Shown here piece after piece: positions 6,451-12,827 of a stretch of 16,069 nt of DNA. The stretch comes from Candidatus Omnitrophota bacterium (lineage in GTDB: Bacteria > Omnitrophota > JACPQZ01): positions 1-16,069 of the forward strand of contig JACPQZ010000058.1 of the NCBI GenBank assembly GCA_016190205.1. Direction: 5' to 3'. Each line of letters begins with the position of its first letter. Positions within the stretch are counted from its first letter, which is position 1. The position numbers were made by a program, and so were the translations under genes. Under the pieces are notes generated by a model. That model did no database searches and was not told where the DNA came from. It was given only the letters and a program-made list of their open reading frames with translations.

Positions 6451-9400
6451 TTATACTTTCACAGCCTCCGGGGCCTCCTGCGCCTCGATGGCCTTGACTT
6501 CTTTGGGGATTACCTTCCAAAAGAGGGGCAGAAATTCTTCCCAGCCATCGAGTACCGTACGGGCCCGCGGGCTCTCCGTAAACTCCCCATGTCTTTCGAT
6601 CAATCGGCGCACCACTTCAATATCTCCATCCTTGCTCAACCGCTCGAGCAGAACGAGCTGGGGGTTGAAACGGGCAGACAGCTCGCCCCGTTCGTCTAAG
6701 ACAAAGGCCAATCCCCCCGTCATGCCGGCGCCAAAATTGCGGCCCGCCTCGCCCAACACAACGACCGTGCCTCCGGTCATGTACTCACAGCCGTGGTCCC
6801 CGATACCCTCGACCACAGCAAGCCCGCCGCTATTCCGGACACAGAAACGTTCGCCGGCGCGGCCCGCCGCATATAATTCCCCCGAGGTGGCGCCATAGAG
6901 AACCGTGTTGCCAATTATAGCATTCTCATGCGTCGCGAAGCCTGCCTGGGCAGGCGGGCGGACGATGATCTCACCCCCGCTTAAACCTTTTCCTACATAG
7001 TCGTTGGCCTCGCCCTCCAGGAAGATGCGGACACCTTTAATAAGAAACGCCCCCAGGCTCTGGCCGGCGCTGCCCTTAAGATGAATCTCGATCGTGCCGG
7101 CTTGAAGCCCGCCGTTTTCAAAACGCTTGGCGGCCGTGTACGAGAGCTTCGTGCCGATGGCACGCATCGTGTTGCGTACTGGATACTCGAGCCGGACGGG
7201 TTCCCCGCGCGTAAGGGCCGGCGCGGCGTCCCGGATGATTTGGTCATCCAGCGGAGTGTCACCCACACGGTCATTGCGCAAAATAAGATGGCGTTGGGGA
7301 AGCTTGGGGTCCATCCGGGCCAGAAGACGTGAGAGGTCCAGTTTGGCCCGCTTGGCATGCTCATTTGAGCGCAGCACCTCCACCAGATCCGTCCGTCCGC
7401 ACAAATCCTCGAGGCGCCTCGCCCCCAGACGGGCCATGATCTCGCGTGCCTCCTGCGCGACAAAATGAAAGAAATTGATCGTGTGCTCGGGTCTTCCCTC
7501 AAACTTCGCCCTCAAATCCGGCCGCTGGGTCGCAACGCCCGTAGGACAGGTGTTTAAGTGGCACTGACGTGCCATGACACAGCCCGTGGAGAGAACTGCG
7601 GCCGTTCCAAAACCAAATTCCTCGGCCCCCATGATAGCGGCGATGACCACGTCCCGCCCCGTTTTCATGCCCCCGTCGGTTCTTAAAGTCACCCGCTCGC
7701 GCAGCCGGTTTAAAACCAGGATCTGATGCGTCTCCGCGAGTCCCATCTCCCAAGGAGTGCCCGCGTGCTTGATGGAACTATAGGGCGAGGCGCCGGTGCC
7801 CCCGTCGTGCCCCGAAATCAAAATGACGTCGGCATAGGCCTTCGCAACCCCGGCCGCGACCGTCCCCACCCCCGCCTCCGACACGAGCTTGACTGTAATC
7901 AAGGCCTCGGGATTGGCCTGCTTAAGATCGTAGATGAGCTGGGACAAGTCCTCAATGGAATAAATATCGTGATGGGGAGGCGGAGAAATAAGCGTTAAGC
8001 CCGGCTGGGTATGGCGGTTTGCGGCGATCTCCTCTGTCACTTTCTTTCCCGGGAGCTGGCCCCCCTCCCCTGGTTTGGACCCCTGCGAAATCTTAATCTC
8101 CAGGCCTTTGGAGTTTGTGAGGTACTGGATCGTGACACCAAACCTGCCGGAGGCCACTTGTTTGATGGCGCTATTGGGCCAGTCCCCATTGGGCCGGGGC
8201 TTATAACGCCCGGGGTCTTCTCCGCCCTCTCCGCTCGAGGACTTGGCCCCCAAACGGTTCATGGCGATGGCGAGCTGTTCGTGCGCCTCCCGAGACAAGG
8301 CCCCATGCGACATGCCGCTCACGTTAAACTTTTTGCAGATTTCGTCGACCGGCTCCACTTCTTCGATAGGAATCGGTTTTACCTTCTTAAATTCCAGAAG
8401 ATCGCGCAAGGCGGTCGGCGGTCGGCTGCGCACGAGTTCCGAAAATCTTTTGTACTCGTTGGGATCGTTTCCGCGCGTAGCGGCATGGAAGGCATCGATC
8501 ATCTCCGGATTATAGGCGTGATATTCGCCTCCTCTCCGGTACCGCACATGCCCCTGCACCTCCAGCGCGTTCAAATCCTCCCGAAACGCGGTCCGGTGCC
8601 AATGGAGCACGTCTTCGGCAAGTTCCGGAAGACCGATTCCGCCGATAGGCGAGCTCGTTCCCGTAAAGTAGCGGTCGATTGCCTCTTGTCCGATCCCCAC
8701 CGCCTCGAAGATCTGCGCCCCCTGGTAACTCGACAGGGTGGAGATACCCATCTTGGACATGATCTTTAAGAAACCTTTCCTGACCGCCTGCCGGTAGGCC
8801 CTCAAGGCTTCTTCCGGTGTCATGTCTTTAATCTCGCCGCGAGACAAAAGCTCAAGCACCGACTCATACGCCAGATAGGGGTAAATCGCGCTCGCCCCGT
8901 ATCCGGCCAGGATGGCGAAGTGATGCACGTCGCGGGGCTCTCCGCTTTCCACGACCAATGAACATTTCATGCGCTTACCCGCACGGATTAAGGCGTGATG
9001 ACAAGCCGCCACCGTGAGGAGCATGGGGATGGGGGCGTGCGACTGGTCCACCCCGCGGTCGCTTAAGATGATGACGGAAAAGCCGTCATCCACCGCGCGC
9101 GAGGCCGCCTGACAAAGCGCGTCCACAGCGCCTTCCAAACCCTCCGGACCTTGCGCCGCCTCAAACAGGGCCTTAAGAACCGTCGCGCGAAAGCGCGCAT
9201 CCCGGGTGCCCTTTAACTTTCCAAATTGTTCCGCGGTGAGCACGGGACTTTCGAGCTCTACGAGGTGGGCGTGGTCGGGAGTCTCTTCCAGAAGACTGCG
9301 CCGCGAGCCTAAATACATGTTGACGCTCATGACGAGCTCCTCGCGCTCCGGATCAATGGCAGGGTTCGTCACCTGGGCAAAGCGCTGTTTGAAGTAGGTG

Positions 9401-11289
9401 TAGAGGAGTCTCGGTTTCTCCGAAAGCACCGCGAGGGGGGTGTCATCCCCCATAGAGAAAACCGCCTCCTTGGCCGTCGTGACCATCGGTTTGATGACCT
9501 CCTTAAGGTCATCCGGGCTAAACCCGAAGATCTGCTGAAGCCGTGTCGTAGTCAGCCCGCGGCTCGTGTCCTTGCCATCAGAGGGGGCTTCGCTTTTTAA
9601 GTCGTCGATCTTGACGATGCGGTTCCGGACCCAGTCGCCGTACGGCCGCAAACCCTTGATCATACTCTTGATCTCGACGTTCTTATACAACCTGCCTTCT
9701 GCCAGGTCGACGGCGATCATCTGACCCGGTCCCAGACGCCCCTTCTCGACGATGCGAGCCTCATCAACAGGCACGATACCCACCTCACTCCCCATGATGA
9801 TGATCCCGTCATCCCGAATCTCGTAGCGGGCGGGCCTCAAGCCGTTGCGGTCGAGGGCAGCCCCCAGCCAGCGGCCATCGGTAAAGGCGAGGGCCGCCGG
9901 GCCGTCCCAGGGCTCGCTCAAGCAGGCGTGGTATTCATAAAAAGATTTGAGCTCCGGGTCCATGTGCGGCATGTTCTCCCACGCCTCCGGGACCAGCATC
10001 ATCATGGCGTGCAGAATCCCGCGCCCGGAGTGAACGAGAAATTCCAGGACATTGTCCAGGTTCTGGGAATCGCTCCCCCCCGGATGGATGATTGGGTAGA
10101 GATCGGTCAGGCGGTCGCCCCAGATCGTGGAATGGAGCTCCGGCTCGCGGGCCCTCATCCAGTTTTGATTGCCCTGAAGCGTGTTGATCTCGCCATTGTG
10201 GCCCAGCATTCGGAAGGGCTGTGCCCGCACCCAGTCGGGGAAGGTGTTGGTGGAATAGCGCTGGTGGAAAAGGGTGAAGGCCGTTTCAAAATCAGGGTCC
10301 GAGAGGTCCTGATAGAAGGCCTTCAATTGCGGCGCCACCAAGAGCCCCTTGTAGACGATGGTACGGCAGGAAAAAGAAGGGATGTGCAGGCCCTCGATGG
10401 GTTCCTCCAGGGCTTTGCTTTCGATGCGGCAACGGATGAGGTACAAGACCCGCTCGAATTCCTCGTATGAGACCGATGGAGTCCGGCCCACAAACAACTG
10501 TTCGATATCCGGGCGCGTCTTCAAAGCCTGCTGGCCCAGGGCAGAAGGATCGGTGGGGACCTTCCTCCAGCCGAAGATGGCGAGGCCCTCCCGACGGACT
10601 TCCTCCTCGATGATCTGCCGCGCCCGCTCTTTGACTTTGGCGTCATGGCCCGGTAGGAAGACCATTCCTACGGCCAAATCCCTAATGTCCGTGGATCGTG
10701 GATCATGGATCGTGGATCGTGACCCCAGGCTCCTGTCCTTTCTCTCTCGTCCCACGTCCAACGTCCCACGTCCAACATCCCTCGTCCCCCTGATACTTAA
10801 CTTAGCAAGCTCCCGGAGGAAAAACTTCCGCCCCAACTGCACCAGGATGCCGGCTCCGTCTCCCGTCTTTGCGTCTGCTGAAACCGCACCGCGGTGGGTG
10901 ACATTGACCACCGACTGGATGCCCATTTCCAAAATATCATGGGCTTGGTCCCCGGCAATAGATGCCACGAAGCCAACGCCGCAGGAATCGTGCTCAAAAC
11001 GCGGGTCGTACAGGGTATGCTGGTACTTCACGGGATCGTGCCGGTGAAAGGGTTCCCGGTCATTTTTCATAAACATCACCGATAGCTCCGTATGGGTCGC
11101 TTCGGCCAAGCGCTGTAAGGTCCTCAAGGTATATCCCGAATAATCGCCCTGCTCCAGACGGGAAATGGCCTGTTGACTAGTACGCATTTTTCGTGCCAGT
11201 TCCTGCTGGGTGAGGCCAAGGCCCTCCCTAAGCTCCGTGATTTGACGGGCAAGGTCCTTGAGATTGTGATTTCCGTTTCCGTTTGCCAT
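6451..11289 (-). CDS. gltB: Glutamate synthase large subunit with an N-terminal XRE helix-turn-helix domain
   Basis: 1612 residues. Glutamate synthase makes two glutamates from glutamine and 2-oxoglutarate. Residues 14-72 are a complete XRE/Cro-type helix-turn-helix (LGLTQQELARKM, then TSQQAISRLEQGDY). The glutaminase domain starts at the N-terminal nucleophile C103 (CGVGF) and runs to about 540; the central domain follows; the FMN/synthase domain spans about 940-1310 with the [3Fe-4S] cysteines C1237, C1243 and C1248 (C-x5-C-x4-C); the GXGXG helix domain is about 1350-1560. Residues 166-200, roughly, come from an in-frame repeat array. No gltD is adjacent. The ATG at 11289 lacks a clear Shine-Dalgarno sequence; a GTG at 11340 is in frame. 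An internal ATG (codon 74) would give a normal 29-residue propeptide. No stop codon separates the two parts. Confidence 0.94.
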   Translation of the reverse strand: MANGNGNHNLKDLARQITELREGLGLTQQELARKMRTSQQAISRLEQGDYSGYTLRTLQRLAEATHTELSVMFMKNDREPFHRHDPVKYQHTLYDPRFEHDSCGVGFVASIAGDQAHDILEMGIQSVVNVTHRGAVSADAKTGDGAGILVQLGRKFFLRELAKLSIRGTRDVGRGTLDVGRERKDRSLGSRSTIHDPRSTDIRDLAVGMVFLPGHDAKVKERARQIIEEEVRREGLAIFGWRKVPTDPSALGQQALKTRPDIEQLFVGRTPSVSYEEFERVLYLIRCRIESKALEEPIEGLHIPSFSCRTIVYKGLLVAPQLKAFYQDLSDPDFETAFTLFHQRYSTNTFPDWVRAQPFRMLGHNGEINTLQGNQNWMRAREPELHSTIWGDRLTDLYPIIHPGGSDSQNLDNVLEFLVHSGRGILHAMMMLVPEAWENMPHMDPELKSFYEYHACLSEPWDGPAALAFTDGRWLGAALDRNGLRPARYEIRDDGIIIMGSEVGIVPVDEARIVEKGRLGPGQMIAVDLAEGRLYKNVEIKSMIKGLRPYGDWVRNRIVKIDDLKSEAPSDGKDTSRGLTTTRLQQIFGFSPDDLKEVIKPMVTTAKEAVFSMGDDTPLAVLSEKPRLLYTYFKQRFAQVTNPAIDPEREELVMSVNMYLGSRRSLLEETPDHAHLVELESPVLTAEQFGKLKGTRDARFRATVLKALFEAAQGPEGLEGAVDALCQAASRAVDDGFSVIILSDRGVDQSHAPIPMLLTVAACHHALIRAGKRMKCSLVVESGEPRDVHHFAILAGYGASAIYPYLAYESVLELLSRGEIKDMTPEEALRAYRQAVRKGFLKIMSKMGISTLSSYQGAQIFEAVGIGQEAIDRYFTGTSSPIGGIGLPELAEDVLHWHRTAFREDLNALEVQGHVRYRRGGEYHAYNPEMIDAFHAATRGNDPNEYKRFSELVRSRPPTALRDLLEFKKVKPIPIEEVEPVDEICKKFNVSGMSHGALSREAHEQLAIAMNRLGAKSSSGEGGEDPGRYKPRPNGDWPNSAIKQVASGRFGVTIQYLTNSKGLEIKISQGSKPGEGGQLPGKKVTEEIAANRHTQPGLTLISPPPHHDIYSIEDLSQLIYDLKQANPEALITVKLVSEAGVGTVAAGVAKAYADVILISGHDGGTGASPYSSIKHAGTPWEMGLAETHQILVLNRLRERVTLRTDGGMKTGRDVVIAAIMGAEEFGFGTAAVLSTGCVMARQCHLNTCPTGVATQRPDLRAKFEGRPEHTINFFHFVAQEAREIMARLGARRLEDLCGRTDLVEVLRSNEHAKRAKLDLSRLLARMDPKLPQRHLILRNDRVGDTPLDDQIIRDAAPALTRGEPVRLEYPVRNTMRAIGTKLSYTAAKRFENGGLQAGTIEIHLKGSAGQSLGAFLIKGVRIFLEGEANDYVGKGLSGGEIIVRPPAQAGFATHENAIIGNTVLYGATSGELYAAGRAGERFCVRNSGGLAVVEGIGDHGCEYMTGGTVVVLGEAGRNFGAGMTGGLAFVLDERGELSARFNPQLVLLERLSKDGDIEVVRRLIERHGEFTESPRARTVLDGWEEFLPLFWKVIPKEVKAIEAQEAPEAVKV
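10691..10787. repeat. Heptad repeat array D inside gltB coding sequence
   Basis: Arm one (10691-10718) is four 7-base units, GTGGATC or ATGGATC. Arm two (10746-10787) is six units, CTCGTCC, CACGTCC, AACGTCC, CACGTCC, AACATCC, CTCGTCC, in the opposite sense. The array lies in the gltB reading frame without introducing a stop or frameshift. Confidence 0.9.
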
Positions 11290-11359
11290 GTTTGAATGGT
11301 CGATAATCAGGACAAAAGCGCGAGCTCGCGTTTGATACACCCGAACCGAGGGGAGTTAG

Positions 11360-11388
11360 AGACTACATCAAAGCTGATGTACTGTCAA
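11360..11388 (-). promoter_or_regulatory. Candidate gltB promoter with an internal inverted repeat
   Basis: Minus strand has a perfect TTGACA -35 (11383-11388), a 17-base spacer and a weak TAGTCT -10 (11360-11365). A perfect dyad, TACATCA (11364-11370) and TGATGTA (11375-11381) with four bases between, occupies nearly all of the spacer and the edge of the -10, a position suited to a repressor. The leader to the ATG would be about 60 bases. Confidence 0.55.
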
Positions 11389-11391
11389 TCT

Positions 11392-11418
11392 AAAAAATTG
11401 GAGCGCCCCCTGCCGCTC
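11392..11418 (-). terminator. Possible terminator of the moeB-rhodanese unit
   Basis: Minus strand shows a 5-bp GC-rich stem (GAGCG with CGCTC, loop of 8) followed by CAATTTTTT. It lies between the rhodanese stop and the gltB promoter. The stem is short, so termination strength is uncertain. Confidence 0.5.
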
Positions 11419-11424
11419 TCGCCC

Positions 11425-11466
11425 CACGTCCAACGTCCAACGTCCAACGTCCCACGATCTTCGTCC
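11425..11466. repeat. Heptad repeat array E, single arm upstream of gltB
   Basis: Six tandem 7-base units: CACGTCC, AACGTCC three times, CACGATC, TTCGTCC. A pyrimidine-rich stretch follows to the rhodanese stop. The units match those of the second arm of array D inside gltB. No opposed second arm is visible. Confidence 0.9.
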
Positions 11467-11505
11467 CTCCTCTCTCTCCCTTCCTCCCTCCTATCTTCTT
11501 ATTTC

Positions 11506-11841
11506 TTAATATTTTGGTACGGAGGGGTCTATACGCTCACTCCAGGCGAGGATCCCCCCCTGCACGTTGCGCATCGTGTTCGTAAAGCCCGCGGCCTTGA
11601 GCATCTGGATAGCCTGGGCGCTTCGCGCGCCCGAACGGCAGTGCACGCAGAGCTCCTTATTGCTGTACTTCTGAAGCTCCCCGATTCTTTGCGGAAGCTG
11701 GCTTAACGGCACGAGGACGGACCCCTGGATTCGGGCCTTATCGTACTCGCTCTGCTCGCGCACATCGAGAAGTACAAAATCATCCTTGCGGTCCATCTTC
11801 TGCTTAAGTTCTTCTACCGTGATTTCATTGGGTTTGGCCAT
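11506..11841 (-). CDS. Single-domain rhodanese sulfurtransferase
   Basis: 111 residues, one rhodanese domain, probably cytoplasmic as there is no signal peptide. Key marks are FVLLDVREQSEY near 22-33 and the active-site loop beginning at C68 (CRSGAR), with NVQGGILAW near 92-100. The catalytic cysteine should carry a persulfide. The ATG at 11841 is chosen because GGGGAG lies 6 bases upstream and the preceding moeB-like stop is only one base away (TAG-C-ATG), a strong sign of coupled translation. A longer in-frame start at 11877 would overlap moeB. Paired with the E1-like enzyme, its likely job is delivering sulfur to a ubiquitin-like carrier such as MoaD, ThiS or CysO. Confidence 0.93.
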   Translation of the reverse strand: MAKPNEITVEELKQKMDRKDDFVLLDVREQSEYDKARIQGSVLVPLSQLPQRIGELQKYSNKELCVHCRSGARSAQAIQMLKAAGFTNTMRNVQGGILAWSERIDPSVPKY

Positions 11842-11842
11842 G

Positions 11843-12688
11843 CTAATCTCCCCGTCCAAGTCCGCAAAACTGGTCATAGTCTATAAGTTTCTTAACCGTC
11901 GGCCTGTCCCCGCACACCGGGCAGTTCTTATCGCGCTTCAGCTTAAGCTCTCTGAACGACATGTTAAGGGCGTCATAAATCAGGAACCGTCCCACGAGGG
12001 ACCGGCCTATGCCGGTGATGAGCTTGACTGCCTCTGTGGCCTGTATAAGTCCTATGATCCCCGGCAGAATCCCCATGACCCCGCCTTCCGCGCAGCTCGG
12101 GACCTCGCCCGGCGGAGGCGGCTCGGGAAAGAGGCAGCGGTAGCAGGGGCCCTCTTTTGGCTTAAATACAGTGGTCTGGCCGTCAAAACGGAGGATGCTT
12201 CCGTAGATATTGGGCTTCCCCAAAAGTACGCAGGCATCGTTCGTGAGGTACCGGGTGGGAAAGTTATCCGTGCCGTCTATGACGACGTCGTAACGGGCCA
12301 AGATCTCCATCGCATTCTTAGAGGTAAGTTTTTCTGGATACTTTTCAATGACCACATCAGGATTGAGCGCCTTGATTCTTTTCGCGGCCATTTCAATCTT
12401 CGGCATCCCCACCTGGTCCGAGGTAAAGAGGATCTGCCTCTGGAGATTGGAAAGATCCACCTTGTCAAAATCTACAAGCCCCAGCGTTCCTACCCCTGCG
12501 GCGGCCAAGTAGATGGAAATGGGACTTCCCAAACCACCCGTTCCCACGATAAGCACCTTGGACTTCAAAAGGCTCCTTTGGCCGTCCGCCCCGATCTCGG
12601 GGAGAAACAGGTGCCGGCTGTAGCGGGTGAGCTGCTCCGGGTTTAAAACAAGGTCTCTTTTTTCCATAGTCACAGGCATCTTAGTCAT
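11843..12688 (-). CDS. moeB: MoeB/ThiF/HesA-family sulfur-carrier activating enzyme (E1-like)
   Basis: 281 residues. The family adenylates the C-terminal glycine of small sulfur carriers. Visible marks: ATP-binding GTGGLG (49-54), NLQRQ (81-85), DGTDNF (138-143), candidate catalytic cysteine C199 in CAEGGVMG, and two zinc pairs, C182-x2-C185 and C256-x2-C259. The C-terminal tail KKLIDYDQFCG resembles the linker preceding the rhodanese domain in MoeZ-type fusions; here that domain is the separate next gene. The carrier (molybdopterin, thiamine or cysteine synthesis) cannot be decided from this window, so the symbol is a family label. ATG at 12688, 12679 and 12667 are all possible and none has a good Shine-Dalgarno; the longest is used. 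Confidence 0.9.
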   Translation of the reverse strand: MTKMPVTMEKRDLVLNPEQLTRYSRHLFLPEIGADGQRSLLKSKVLIVGTGGLGSPISIYLAAAGVGTLGLVDFDKVDLSNLQRQILFTSDQVGMPKIEMAAKRIKALNPDVVIEKYPEKLTSKNAMEILARYDVVIDGTDNFPTRYLTNDACVLLGKPNIYGSILRFDGQTTVFKPKEGPCYRCLFPEPPPPGEVPSCAEGGVMGILPGIIGLIQATEAVKLITGIGRSLVGRFLIYDALNMSFRELKLKRDKNCPVCGDRPTVKKLIDYDQFCGLGRGD

Positions 12689-12725
12689 TGGTACATAAAT
12701 ACTTACAGTAATAACCTAATTGTAT

Positions 12726-12754
12726 ATTGTAGCATGTTTCGGCTCTGCTTTAAA
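12726..12754 (-). promoter_or_regulatory. Candidate sigma-70 promoter of moeB
   Basis: Minus strand has TTTAAA (12749-12754), a 17-base spacer and TACAAT (12726-12731). The -10 matches 5 of 6 bases and the -35 matches 4 of 6. The predicted start would give a leader of about 30 bases. Confidence 0.55.
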
Positions 12755-12759
12755 GGGTT

Positions 12760-12809
12760 TTTGCAGACACTCATGTGTGTCTGGCCAGACACACATGAGT
12801 GTCTGCAAA
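12760..12809. repeat. Perfect 50-bp palindrome between DUF255 and moeB genes
   Basis: Two 25-base arms are exact reverse complements with no spacer, centred on GGCC at 12783-12786. Each arm contains a nearly symmetrical 20-base unit (12764-12783 and 12786-12805) with CAGACAC and GTGTCTG ends around a central CATG. Neither strand has a T-run after it, so it is not an ordinary intrinsic terminator. It lies 18 bases past the DUF255 stop and just upstream of the moeB promoter. Confidence 0.95.
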
Positions 12810-12827
12810 GCTACCTATAGCCAGGGG

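Noticed and set aside
8011-8769. 252-codon plus-strand frame opposite gltB, with similar frames at 9928-10470 and 10358-11047
   Set aside because: They are shadows of the conserved GltB sequence; no ribosome-binding site or known fold could be recognised.
11040-11289. Toxin-antitoxin antitoxin (HigA-like) as a separate gene
   Set aside because: The HTH resembles such antitoxins, but there is no stop codon before GltB and no toxin gene in the upstream 217 bases.
11786-12646. Long open frame on the plus strand opposite moeB (286 codons)
   Set aside because: It lies wholly antisense to clear moeB and rhodanese coding sequence and shows no recognisable domain; such frames are common opposite GC-rich genes.
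12760-12809. Ordinary intrinsic terminator for the DUF255 gene
   Set aside because: The stem is far longer than usual and neither strand has a T-run after it; termination is possible but does not explain the structure.
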